Below are positions 27,799 through 36,091 of a stretch of DNA of 64,000 bases, piece by piece. The DNA lies in assembly GCA_964413535.1 (NCBI GenBank), contig CAYPTB010000008.1, positions 226,514-290,513 on the forward strand, in the 5' to 3' direction. The notes below the pieces were generated by a model. It did no database searches. It was given only the letters and a program-made list of their open reading frames with translations, and had not been told where the DNA came from. How positions within the stretch are numbered: the first letter of the stretch is position 1; every line of letters begins with the position of its first letter. This DNA comes from CAYPTB01 sp964413535. GTDB taxonomy: Bacteria > Planctomycetota > UBA1135 > GCA-002686595. The translations under genes and the position numbers were made by a program.

Positions 27799-28863
27799 AT
27801 GATCCTTCGCGATCTGCTGCGCGTCCTGGGCTCGAGCCATCGCAACGGGCGCAACCTGACCGAGGACGAGGCTCACCGCGCGTTCAAGACGATCTTCGGC
27901 GGCACGGAGAGCGAGATCCAAGTCGGCGCCTTCCTCATCGCGCTGCGCTGGAAGGGCGTCACGGTCGAGGAGCTCACCGGCTTCGCGCGCGCGGCGCGCG
28001 AGGTCGCGACCATTCCCTGCGTCGGAATGGAGGGCTTGGTGTCGGTCTGCCCGCCGCACGACGGTCTCGAGGACCATCCGCCGCTCGAGGTCGCGGCCGG
28101 ACTCGTGGCGGCGGCCGCCGGCGCGCGCATCCTGATCGTCACCGACCGCTGCGTGCCGCCCAAGCGCGGGCTCACCGCCGCGAGCGTGCTCGAGCACCTC
28201 GGCGCGGGGCTGACCTGGGATCCGCGCGAGGTCGAGGACTGGGTGCTCCGCACGCGCTTCGGCGCGATCGCTGCGCCCGGCATGATCCCGAGCATCCTCG
28301 GGCTGCGGCGCGTGCGCGGCGACATCGGCGTGCGCACGCCGCTCGCGACGGTGGAGAAGCTCCTCGCGCCGGCGACCGGGGCGATCATCGTCGGCGCGCA
28401 GGCGGGACCGGTGCTCGGGACGGCCGTCGAGGTGATCCAAGCGCTCGGTCACCCGCACGGGATCGCCGTACAAGGCGTCGGCGGCAGCGTCGTTCCCACC
28501 GTGCGCCGCCGCTCGAAGGCGATCGAGCTCGAGGGCCCGCACATCGCGCCGCTCACCGTCGATCCGGCGGACTTCGGGCTCGATTGCACGGCCGACGAGG
28601 AGCTCCCCATGTACATGCCGAGCGAGGACGCGCACGGCGCCGGCGACAACCCCGCGCTGACCCGCGCCGTGGGCGAGATCACGCTCGGCGTGCTGGCTGG
28701 AAAGACGGGTCCTGCGCGCAACGCGACCTTGCTGTGCGCCTCGCTCATGCTGAAGGCGGCGGGCCGCTCGATGACGCTGGCGGAAGGCGTCGACGCGGCC
28801 ATCAACGCGCTCGACTCCGGCGGAGCGTCGGAAGTGCTCGAACGCCTGCGCTCGCTCGTCTGA
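27799..28863 (+). CDS. TrpD2-like glycosyltransferase/phosphoribosyltransferase family protein
   Basis: A 354-residue protein of the anthranilate phosphoribosyltransferase superfamily: N-terminal helical domain (LTEDEAHRAFKTIFGGTESEIQVGAFLIALRWKG), then the alpha/beta domain with VTDRCVPPKRGLTAASVLEHLGAGL in the place of the TrpD GNRSxSSxxGxADVLE motif. The glycine-rich loop that binds PRPP in TrpD is changed: PPHDGLEDHP replaces DxxGTGGD. It is therefore closer to the YbiB/TrpD2 branch, whose E. coli member binds DNA, than to a tryptophan enzyme, and no other trp genes are near. The serine hydrolase gene starts one base inside its stop codon. Confidence 0.8.
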   Translation: MILRDLLRVLGSSHRNGRNLTEDEAHRAFKTIFGGTESEIQVGAFLIALRWKGVTVEELTGFARAAREVATIPCVGMEGLVSVCPPHDGLEDHPPLEVAAGLVAAAAGARILIVTDRCVPPKRGLTAASVLEHLGAGLTWDPREVEDWVLRTRFGAIAAPGMIPSILGLRRVRGDIGVRTPLATVEKLLAPATGAIIVGAQAGPVLGTAVEVIQALGHPHGIAVQGVGGSVVPTVRRRSKAIELEGPHIAPLTVDPADFGLDCTADEELPMYMPSEDAHGAGDNPALTRAVGEITLGVLAGKTGPARNATLLCASLMLKAAGRSMTLAEGVDAAINALDSGGASEVLERLRSLV

Positions 28864-30011
28864 TGCAGCCGCTCGCGCTGGTCTTCGCGCTGGCGCTCGC
28901 GGCGCCCCAGGTGACCGCGCCCGCGCCGCCGGTCCGCGCACCCGCCGAGATCGTCGCGCGCCTCGTTGCCGCGCTGGACGACGCTCGCCGCGAGTGGGGC
29001 TTTCCCGGCGCATCGGCCGGCGTCGTCCTGCCCGACGGCACGCTGGCCGAAGTCGTCGTCGGCTTCGCGGACGACCAGCAGAGCCGCGCGCTGCAGATCG
29101 ACGATCGTCTGCTCGCGGGCTCGATCGGGAAGACCTTCGTCTCCGCCGTCGCGCTCCTGCTCACCGACGAGGGCTCGCTCGAGCTCGATCAGTACCTCGC
29201 GGATTGGCTCGGGCGCGATCCCTGGTTCGAACGGCTGCCGAACCACGCGAACGTCACGCTGCGCGACCTCCTGCGCCATCGAAGCGGCATCCCCGAGCAC
29301 GTGCTCCTGCCCGAGTTCGGACGAGCGCTGCGCGACGCGCCCGACCGCCGTTGGGCAGGAGAGGAGCTCGTGGCGTTCGTCCTCGACCGCGCGCCGCTCT
29401 TCGCGCCCGGCGAAGCGTTCGCCTACTCCGACACGAACTTCGTGCTCGTCGCCCTGGCCGTGGAGCGTGCGGCAGACGCGGACTGGTACACGCTGATCGG
29501 AGAGCGCGTGCTCGAGCCCCTCGGCCTCGAGGGCATCGTTCCCGCCGTCGGCCGCGAGGTCGAGCGGCTCGTGCCCGGACACCTCGCCGCGAACAACCCC
29601 TTCGGCTGGCCGAGCACGACGCACGCGAACGGCCGCTTCGTCGTCGATCCGCAGTTCGAGCACGCGGGCGGAGGTTTCGCGGCGACCGGCCCCGACCTCG
29701 CGCGCTGGGCCTTCGCGCTGTACGGCGGCGACTTCCTGTCACCCGCGCGCAAGCGAGAGCTCCTCGACACGCACGAAACGCATTCGCAGCGCAGCCCCGG
29801 CCGCTACGGCCTCGGCGCGCAAGAGAAGGACAGCGCACTCGGCCCCGTTCACGGCCACGGCGGCTGGTTCCCCGGCTACCGCTCCGTCATGGGCTACTTC
29901 CCCGAGCACGAGCTCGCGGCCGCCGTGCAGATCAACACCGACGATCCCGCGCGCCTGCGCTCGCTCGACGACCTGCTCGTGACGCTCGCGCAGACCGCGC
30001 TCGAGAAGTAG
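28863..30011 (+). CDS. Exported class C beta-lactamase-fold serine hydrolase
   Basis: A 382-residue serine hydrolase with signal peptide MQPLALVFALALAAP. The nucleophile motif is GSIGKTF (Ser87, Lys90), the second motif is FAYSDTNF (Tyr188; Asp at the usual Asn place, a common variant), and the third is HGHGGWFPGY near residue 335. This fits the DD-peptidase/esterase branch of the beta-lactamase (PF00144) fold rather than a resistance enzyme. It overlaps the TrpD2-like gene by one base (TGATG), suggesting coupling. A convergent small ORF begins 14 bases after its stop. Confidence 0.92.
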   Translation: MQPLALVFALALAAPQVTAPAPPVRAPAEIVARLVAALDDARREWGFPGASAGVVLPDGTLAEVVVGFADDQQSRALQIDDRLLAGSIGKTFVSAVALLLTDEGSLELDQYLADWLGRDPWFERLPNHANVTLRDLLRHRSGIPEHVLLPEFGRALRDAPDRRWAGEELVAFVLDRAPLFAPGEAFAYSDTNFVLVALAVERAADADWYTLIGERVLEPLGLEGIVPAVGREVERLVPGHLAANNPFGWPSTTHANGRFVVDPQFEHAGGGFAATGPDLARWAFALYGGDFLSPARKRELLDTHETHSQRSPGRYGLGAQEKDSALGPVHGHGGWFPGYRSVMGYFPEHELAAAVQINTDDPARLRSLDDLLVTLAQTALEK

Positions 30012-30025
30012 CGACGCCCTGCGGC

Positions 30026-30187
30026 TCACTCTCTTCTGCGCTCGATCACCGCGCCCAAGGCGGAGCCGAGAGCTATCGCGATCGGTGCAATCGAGGCCAA
30101 GAGCAGCAAGAAGAGCCAGGGAGGAATCGGGGTGAACGAGGTCCAGACACTGCCTGATCCGATGTACCCCAGAATCATGAGCTTCAT
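30026..30187 (-). CDS. Possible small single-pass membrane protein (53 aa)
   Basis: A short open frame read by hand: it begins MKLMILGYIGSGSVW, has a 25-residue hydrophobic segment (PPWLFLLLLASIAPIAIALG) and ends GAVIERRRE, the positive-inside pattern expected for a one-span membrane peptide. It fills the gap between the serine hydrolase and the large membrane protein. Composition is unlike the Arg-rich shadows around it. No clear ribosome binding site is visible, so the call is tentative and no function is proposed. Confidence 0.4.
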   Translation of the reverse strand: MKLMILGYIGSGSVWTSFTPIPPWLFLLLLASIAPIAIALGSALGAVIERRRE

Positions 30188-30293
30188 GACGGCATGGTCC
30201 CGCATCGCCCGCGCCGGTCACTCGACATGGCATCAGCCTCGATGAATAAAAGGTACTGAGGGCGGTGTCCGCTCGCGAGTATCGCTGGAGGGA

Positions 30294-32153
30294 TCACGCC
30301 AGGAGCAATTCCGGGCTCGGCACGTCGTCGCTGCCGCGCGGGTCGCGCTTGCGTTCGCGGTCGCCGCCGCGGTCGCGGAAGACGTGCAGGACGCGCGCGC
30401 GGCCGATGTCCTCGTAGTCGGGCTCGGGGTAGCCGCCCGTGAGCTCGAGCGAGCTGTCGGAGGAGACTTCGTCGATGACGACGCGCAGGCCGGGTAGGCC
30501 GACGAAGTGGCGCTCGAGGGCGCATTGTTTGCCCGCGTGCATGTCGTAGACCTCGAACGCGATGCCGAAGACGCGCCGGAGCTGCTTGAAGCTCACGCCG
30601 ATCTCGACGAACACGAGATCGATCTCCAGCGCGCGCCAGACTTCGTACAGGTGGCCGCGCGCGGCGAGCGGCAGGACCTTGTGGTAGGGCGGGCCGACGT
30701 GCGTGCGGCCCTCGTCGTCCTCGAGCTCGACGATCAGCGAGAGCGAAGACGCCTGGTGCGGATCGACCCACATTCCCGCGGCCTTCTCGAGCTCGTGCCG
30801 CGGGACAGCGCGGAAGGCGCGATGCAGCCCGCGCAGCAGGTGGCGGCGGCACAGGAGCTCGTGGCGGCGCGCGAGCTTCCAGCGCACCGCTTCGGTCTCG
30901 AGCTCGGCCGCCGCGACCTCGAGCGGCCAGCGTTCCGACAGCGAGACGTCGAAGTCGTCGAGCCCGGCCAACGATTCGGAAGGAGTCGCGCGCAGCGCGA
31001 TCGGCACGTCCGTGCGCGAGCGCGGCCGCTCGTCGCCGAAGAGCACGTGGAAGCCGCGCATCTCCAGCACCGCGCGCAGGCGCGGATCTTCTTCCACGCC
31101 GAGCAGGCGCACGACCGGGCGACGTCGGCGCTCGGGATTGCGCAGCCGGGCGAGCAGGTTCTCGTGCGTCTCGTACAGCGCCCATCCGGCGAGGAAGGCC
31201 GACGTGGACCAGGTGAACAGCGCGGAGAGTCCCGCCGTGAAGACCGTCGATTCCGTACCGAGCGCGAGCCCGTCGCCGAGACGGTCGCCGCCCGAGAGGA
31301 GCGCCAGACACGCGATCACGCACCACAGGATCAGGTCGCGCCAGGAACTGAGCCACGCGAGGTCGACGACCCCCGTGCGCGCGCCGCGGCGCTCCTCGCT
31401 CGGTCGCCACACCATGTCGAGGTGCGGACCGCCGGGAGCGAGGCGCACGCACGCGCTCACGAGGACGGCGACACCGGATGCGACGAGTGGCACCCACCGC
31501 TCGAGCGCGAAGGAGAGGGTCCCGAGGAGGACGAAGTACGCCGCGAAGAGCGGGCTCACGAGCGCGATGCGCCGGCCGGTCGGGCGCTTCTCGCCGCGCT
31601 CCAGTCGATCTTGCAGCAGGATCGGTGGAGCGAGCACGGAGAGCGAGCCGGCCGCCAAGGCGCACCACAGGAGCGCGAGCAAGAGGTAGTAGAGCGCTCC
31701 GCTCACGCTCGAGAGCGCCGTGCGCGCGTCCGTCGGGAAGCTCTGCCGCACGAGCACCAGCAGCGCCGTGGAGCCGAGGGCGACGACCGAGGTCGCGAAG
31801 AGGATCGGGGGCAACTTGCGCGGGAGCAGCGGTTCGCGACGCAGGTCGCTCCCGGCCTGGAAGCCGTGGCGCTCGATGGCGGAGCGCAGTGCGCGCAACG
31901 GACGCAGCACGCGCTCGACGAAGCGTTGCGGCTCGTGGGAGTGCTCGCGCCAGGTGAACGCGACCAACGCGAGCAGCACCAGGACGGCCGGCGCGTCCGC
32001 CACGTCCGAGCTCGACCAACGCCCGAGCACCTCGAGCGCGACCAGCGCTCCGATCCACGTCGCGGGCAGGAGCTCGCGCCGACCGAGGCGTTGGCGCAGG
32101 TCGCGCAGCAACCGCTGGAGGCGCGGCAGGAGGGCAGTGAGGGGCAGGGCCAT
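30294..32153 (-). CDS. Large multi-pass membrane protein of unknown function
   Basis: I do not recognise the family. The 619-residue product has hydrophobic segments at about residues 30-70, 117-137, 150-175, 200-235 and 270-330, suggesting six or more membrane spans, then a soluble C-terminal half. That half has recurring short motifs such as RLLGVEEDPRLRAVLEMRGFHVLFGDERPR, HLYEVWRALEIDLVFVEIGVSFKQLRRVFGIAFEVYDMH and LPGLRVVIDEVSSDSS. The last segments read like a compact alpha/beta domain. No cofactor or catalytic motif is obvious. It is followed by no cotranscribed gene. The rightward frames opposite it are Arg-rich shadows. Confidence 0.75.
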   Translation of the reverse strand: MALPLTALLPRLQRLLRDLRQRLGRRELLPATWIGALVALEVLGRWSSSDVADAPAVLVLLALVAFTWREHSHEPQRFVERVLRPLRALRSAIERHGFQAGSDLRREPLLPRKLPPILFATSVVALGSTALLVLVRQSFPTDARTALSSVSGALYYLLLALLWCALAAGSLSVLAPPILLQDRLERGEKRPTGRRIALVSPLFAAYFVLLGTLSFALERWVPLVASGVAVLVSACVRLAPGGPHLDMVWRPSEERRGARTGVVDLAWLSSWRDLILWCVIACLALLSGGDRLGDGLALGTESTVFTAGLSALFTWSTSAFLAGWALYETHENLLARLRNPERRRRPVVRLLGVEEDPRLRAVLEMRGFHVLFGDERPRSRTDVPIALRATPSESLAGLDDFDVSLSERWPLEVAAAELETEAVRWKLARRHELLCRRHLLRGLHRAFRAVPRHELEKAAGMWVDPHQASSLSLIVELEDDEGRTHVGPPYHKVLPLAARGHLYEVWRALEIDLVFVEIGVSFKQLRRVFGIAFEVYDMHAGKQCALERHFVGLPGLRVVIDEVSSDSSLELTGGYPEPDYEDIGRARVLHVFRDRGGDRERKRDPRGSDDVPSPELLLA

Positions 32154-32563
32154 GGCGCGGGGCGCACGATCGCCCGGCCCGATCCTAACCGGGACGGGGC
32201 CGGGCCGCCGGTTGCGCAGAGCCGCTCTTCGCCCGGGACCTCGGTCGCCGGCGTGGAGAGGGCCAGGAGCCCCGAGTGCTCCTGGCCCGAGAGGAGAGCC
32301 GAGAGTTCGCCCACGTGCTTCCCTTCGCGCGCTCCCTGTAAGCGCGCGCTGGGCGAACCCTCCGCGCGAGGACTGTCAGCACGGGGATCTATCCGCACCG
32401 TGCGAGCTGGTTGCGCGCGAAGCAGATTCTTTTCGCGCGACGTCACGGCGACGGTCGGCGCAAGGTGAGGAGCTCTTCATGCTCGCGCGTCGAAGACGCT
32501 CCGGTCTCGATTTCGGGAGAGTCGGTGTTCGACACACGAGGTGAAGACCCCACTTCGTCGCGG
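32154..32563. other. Intergenic region, no gene seen
   Basis: These 410 bases lie between the ThrE-type exporter and the unknown membrane protein, both leftward. Open frames on both strands give Arg/Ser/Pro-rich translations without family signatures. I see no RNA gene or strong repeat; it should carry the promoter of the membrane protein gene. Confidence 0.5.
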
Positions 32564-33790
32564 CTACAGGACGCGACGCGGCGGCAGGATCACGTTCGCC
32601 GCGAGCGTGCCGCCGACCAACGCCACGGCCACCACGCCCGTTTGGAAAGCCCACTCCATGCCGGCCAACGCTTCCCGATCGAGGAACGAAGTGAGGCTGC
32701 GGTAGCCGAGACTCCCCGGCACGAGCATCAGGATGCCGGGCGTGAGCGGAACGAGCGCGGGGCGGTTGGCGAAGCGCGCGTAGAGGTTGCTCGCGAGTCC
32801 GACGACCAGCGCGCCGGCGAAGGGAGCGAGGTCCGAGCCCAGGCTCTCGCCGCACAGGCGCGACGCGGCGAACCCGCCGACGGCCGCGGCGTAGATCGGC
32901 GCGAGCTCGCGCACGCGTGCCTCGAGGATGACGGCGAACGCGAAGGGCGTGACCGCGACGGCGAGCCACAGGGTCGGGGCCGCGAGCGGTTCGGCGCTCG
33001 ACGCGGTCGCGCCCGCGAACGGTCCGTTCCCGAGGCGCCAGGCCAGCGCGACGCCCAGGAGGATCGTGAGGAAGACCACTGCCGCGCCCGCGAGCCGCGC
33101 GACACCCGACACGAGGTGGCGCGTGGCGAGCTCGGTCGTGGCGGTCGTGAGGGTCAGCCCGGGGAGCAGCACGATCAAGCTCGACAGCGTGACGACGCGA
33201 TCGTCGAGGGCGAACGCGTGACGCGCGAAGAGGAGCGCGGCGAGCGCACCGACGAAGGCCGCCACGGGCTCGTAGAGCGCCGGCTCCGAACGGCGGCCGG
33301 GCAGCAGTTTCTCGAGCGCGAGCAACAAGGGGCCGAGGGCGAAGGAGAGCGCGATCTCGGGCAGCCCGCCGCCGAAGAAGCGCGCCGCTCCGCCCGAGGC
33401 GAGGGCGAAAGCGAGGGCCTTCCAGGCTCCGTTCCAGCGCGGAGGAGCCGCGGCGACGGCCTCGAGCCGCGCCAAGCCCGCGCTCACGTCGATGCGCCGG
33501 GCTTCGACCTCCTCCATCACCTCGTCGAAGGCCACGAGCTTGCCGAGGTCGAGGACGGCGGCCTCGACCCGCAGGAGGTGCGTCTCGTCGTTCGGCACGC
33601 GCCCGAACGAGGCGAACACCGACGTGGGCGTGTACAGGAATGCGGCGTCGACGCCGAGAGCCCGCGCCATCTTCACCATCACGCGCTCGAGCCGGTGCGC
33701 CGGCGTGCCGTGCGCGTGCAGGAGCTCCGCGCAGCGAACGAGGAAGGCGTGCTCGCGCGTGTGGTCGATCCGCTTTCCCTGGCTCTCCAT
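32564..33790 (-). CDS. Threonine/serine exporter family protein (ThrE type)
   Basis: A 408-residue protein with the ThrE layout: a soluble N-terminal domain (HTREHAFLVRCAELLHAHGTPAHRLERVMVKMARALGV, then ETHLLRVEAAVLDLGKL), a first membrane bundle (about residues 120-255, with RWNGAWKALAFALASGGAARFFGGG and SLIVLLPGLTLTTATTELATRHLVSG), and a second bundle (about 280-400, with NRPALVPLTPGILMLVPGSLGYRSL). Both the DUF1212-like and DUF3815-like halves are present, so this is the fused form rather than the split YjjP/YjjB. It is predicted to export small hydroxy amino acids or related dipeptides; the true substrate is inferred. Confidence 0.92.
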   Translation of the reverse strand: MESQGKRIDHTREHAFLVRCAELLHAHGTPAHRLERVMVKMARALGVDAAFLYTPTSVFASFGRVPNDETHLLRVEAAVLDLGKLVAFDEVMEEVEARRIDVSAGLARLEAVAAAPPRWNGAWKALAFALASGGAARFFGGGLPEIALSFALGPLLLALEKLLPGRRSEPALYEPVAAFVGALAALLFARHAFALDDRVVTLSSLIVLLPGLTLTTATTELATRHLVSGVARLAGAAVVFLTILLGVALAWRLGNGPFAGATASSAEPLAAPTLWLAVAVTPFAFAVILEARVRELAPIYAAAVGGFAASRLCGESLGSDLAPFAGALVVGLASNLYARFANRPALVPLTPGILMLVPGSLGYRSLTSFLDREALAGMEWAFQTGVVAVALVGGTLAANVILPPRRVL

Positions 33791-34004
33791 CGCGGCGGAA
33801 GCCTAGCGTGGGAGCGACCGAGCGGTGCGCCGGCTGAGCGCGAACGCCAAGCCCGAGCGAGGCGACCAGGGCCCGTCACGGGTCGACTCCGGGGCCGTAG
33901 CCGCGCGCTCTCCGGGTGTGAAGGTCACTCGGAGATCGGAGCGTCGCTTCCCCACCGGTGTCCGGGTCGGGACAATCCGGGCCGCCCGGGGCGACGGGAA
34001 CCAC

Positions 34005-34472
34005 ATGGAGGGAAGCAAGACGGCGCGGGTCGGAGCGGCGGACGCGAGCTCCGACTTCCCCCGGCGACCGAGCTGCGCGACATGCCGTGTGCGGCGCTGC
34101 TTCCCGAACGAGCCGGAGGGTCGCGGGATCCTGCCGGTGACGCTGTATCCGTTCCTGGGCGGCAAGGTGTGGTGTCGCTACTGGTGTCCGCTCGCGAAGA
34201 TGATGGAGAAGACCTCTTGGCTCTACGCGAAGCTGCGCATCTCGAAGTTCGCCATCGTGGCGAACGACAAGTGCATCGCCTGCAACGAGTGCTCGCGCAA
34301 CTGCCAGGTCGGGATCGACGTGATGCAGTACGCGCTCAAGCAGGAGCAGCTCGACAACGAGACCTCGTCCTGCATCGGCTGCGGCATCTGCGTGACGGTC
34401 TGCCCGATGGACACGCTCTCCTTCGGCGAAGGGCCGCGCCCCGAGGCCCACTCCGCGCTCGCCACACCGTGA
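34005..34472 (+). CDS. Short NapH/NosR-like 4Fe-4S protein, possibly truncated
   Basis: A 155-residue iron-sulfur protein. It has CATCRVRRC, then GGKVWCRYWCPLAKMMEK, which matches the cytoplasmic Cys loop after the last membrane span of NapH/NosR/CcoG-like proteins, and then a dicluster ferredoxin with CIACNECSRNC and CIGCGICVTVCP. Family members normally have several membrane helices before this part; none is visible upstream here, so it is either a 5'-truncated gene or a genuinely soluble short form. ATG 34005 was chosen; an in-frame start at 33825 adds Arg-rich residues only. An electron-transfer role is likely; its partner is unknown. Confidence 0.7.
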   Translation: MEGSKTARVGAADASSDFPRRPSCATCRVRRCFPNEPEGRGILPVTLYPFLGGKVWCRYWCPLAKMMEKTSWLYAKLRISKFAIVANDKCIACNECSRNCQVGIDVMQYALKQEQLDNETSSCIGCGICVTVCPMDTLSFGEGPRPEAHSALATP

Positions 34473-34634
34473 CTCGGGCGAAGTGAGCGACTTCGAACGG
34501 GTCTCGCTGGGACGCAGGGGAGGCTTTGCGAAGACCGTACTTCCCCGCGGTCCATCCAGCTCCCTAGCATGATCCCTCTTTCCTGTGGGGGAGTCGTTCA
34601 GGCCTCAGGCCCCTGGAACCATGGAGTCCTTTCG

Positions 34635-35147
34635 ATGAGAAGATCAATCGCGCTCACGTTGGCAGCCCTTCCGCTCGCGTTCTTCCTCGCACCCGGCGTC
34701 CAGGGCAAATCGTCTCAAGACATGTCCAGCCTCAGCGTCGCTTTGCTGATGCGCGAGCCGGTGCTGAACTTCGACGTGACGGGCAGCACGCTGCTCGGTG
34801 CGTTCCACACGCGCCTGACCGTCTACAACGACGGTCTCGTGACGGGCTCGACCTGCGGCGGTTTCAACGGGGAGAACTCCGGTGGAACGACGGTCGCCAC
34901 CCTCGGCGAGGTGAACCAGCTCCAGGCGGACCTGATCGCCGCCGGCGGCCTCGTGCTCCCGGACCAGAACATCCAGGTCTCGGACGTTCCGCTGACGACG
35001 GTCTCCGTCTTCAAGGGCACGACGAACGCGCGCTGCCACACCTTCAGCTACTGGGGTGGCGCGCCGTACGACGAGATCGGCGATGTCATCGCCGACTTCA
35101 TGGCGAAGCACCCGGTGATCTGCCAGGGGATCTTCGAGACGGAGTAG
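34635..35147 (+). CDS. Secreted protein of unknown function
   Basis: I do not recognise this 170-residue protein. It starts MRRSIALTLAALPLAFFLAPGVQG, a standard signal peptide with likely cleavage after VQG. The mature part has alternating beta-like stretches (TGSTLLGAFHTRLTVYNDGLVTGSTCGG) and three cysteines that could form disulfides. ATG 34635 was preferred over an in-frame upstream ATG at 34569 because the signal peptide then sits at the N-terminus. It stands alone, followed by a strong hairpin. Confidence 0.75.
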   Translation: MRRSIALTLAALPLAFFLAPGVQGKSSQDMSSLSVALLMREPVLNFDVTGSTLLGAFHTRLTVYNDGLVTGSTCGGFNGENSGGTTVATLGEVNQLQADLIAAGGLVLPDQNIQVSDVPLTTVSVFKGTTNARCHTFSYWGGAPYDEIGDVIADFMAKHPVICQGIFETE

Positions 35148-35158
35148 TTTCGTCTTTC

Positions 35159-35193
35159 GGACCCGGATCGAGGGGAAGAGCCGATCCGGGTCC
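35159..35193. terminator. Strong hairpin between convergent genes, likely bidirectional terminator
   Basis: A perfect 12-bp stem (35159-35170 pairing with 35182-35193, arm GGACCCGGATCG) with an 11-base loop lies between two convergent stop codons at 35147 and 35214. There is no long T-run on either side, so it is called terminator-like on position and stem strength. Confidence 0.55.
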
Positions 35194-35213
35194 CGGGCTC
35201 GTAGGGCGCTCGC

Positions 35214-36032
35214 TCAGCGAGCGGCGACGGCGATGCGCAGCGTGTGCGCGGCGCCCGGCGCGAGCGTGAGCGCGTCCTCGCCGACGTTGCCCGACTCGAT
35301 GCACACCATCGAGCGCCACTCGTCGGCGCCGAGGTCGCCGAGGCGCGCCGCCTTCTCGGCCCAAGGATTCCAGACGATCGTCGAGCGCGAGCCCTCCTTC
35401 GCGATCTCGATGGTTCGGCCCAGCACGGGATCCTCGACTCGGCACGTGGCCTCGGTTCCGTGGTAGGTGCGATCCACTTCGCCCGTGAACACGATCGGAA
35501 CGGATCCCTCGCGCTTGCGCTTCATCCCGTCGAGCTTGTCGAGATAGGGCGTGTCCTCGAGGCCGTGCACGGCGATGCGGCGCACGTCGCCGACGGTCAG
35601 ATAGGTGTGCAGCGCCAGCTCGCAGAGGAAGGGCTCGGAGCCGCGGTTCTCGACGTGGAGGTCGATCGCCAAGGTGTCTTGGAACAGCGCTTCGAGCCGC
35701 AGGGCGAAATGGCGGGGCCAGGACGCGCGCGTGGCGTGGTCGTCGACGAGCTCGAGTGCGACGCGCGATTCGTCCGCCGTCTCGGTGTTCTCGACCACGC
35801 GCCAGGCCGTCTTGCGCGCGAATCCGTGCGCTCCGCGCCCGCGTCCGTCGGGATCGTCGCCGAACCAGGGGAAGATCACCGGCACGCCTCCGCGGATCGC
35901 TCGACCCGGTTCGAAGCGGCTCTCTTTGCTCAGGAACAGGACGTTGCCGCCCGCGCCGCTCCAGCGCGTGACGTGGGCCCCCTGTGTGCACACTTCGCCG
36001 TGTTGGGTTCGCACGAAGGATACGTCGTTCAT
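35214..36032 (-). CDS. D-hexose-6-phosphate mutarotase (aldose epimerase family)
   Basis: A 272-residue aldose-1-epimerase-fold protein of the YeaD branch. Seen are GGVPVIFPWFGDD, the catalytic-His region GAHGFARKTAWRV, an acidic region with ALHTYLTVGDVRRIAVHGLE, and IVWNPWAEKAARLGDLGADEWRSMVCIESGNV, holding the conserved Glu. It interconverts anomers of hexose 6-phosphates in the cytoplasm. ATG 36032 gives the family start; the frame continues open upstream but encodes shadow sequence. It is 59 bases after the second permease gene and may be the last gene of the transporter operon, though the functional link is unclear. Confidence 0.88.
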   Translation of the reverse strand: MNDVSFVRTQHGEVCTQGAHVTRWSGAGGNVLFLSKESRFEPGRAIRGGVPVIFPWFGDDPDGRGRGAHGFARKTAWRVVENTETADESRVALELVDDHATRASWPRHFALRLEALFQDTLAIDLHVENRGSEPFLCELALHTYLTVGDVRRIAVHGLEDTPYLDKLDGMKRKREGSVPIVFTGEVDRTYHGTEATCRVEDPVLGRTIEIAKEGSRSTIVWNPWAEKAARLGDLGADEWRSMVCIESGNVGEDALTLAPGAAHTLRIAVAAR

Positions 36033-36091
36033 GGAGATGCGTCCGGGGTGCTCGGTGGAGTGTAGCGGGATGGGTGAGCGCCTGGTTCGCC

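Noticed and set aside
32411..34486. Rightward 691-residue open frame overlapping the ThrE-type exporter
   Set aside because: Composition is Arg/Glu-rich without motifs; the opposite strand has a clear exporter with membrane bundles.
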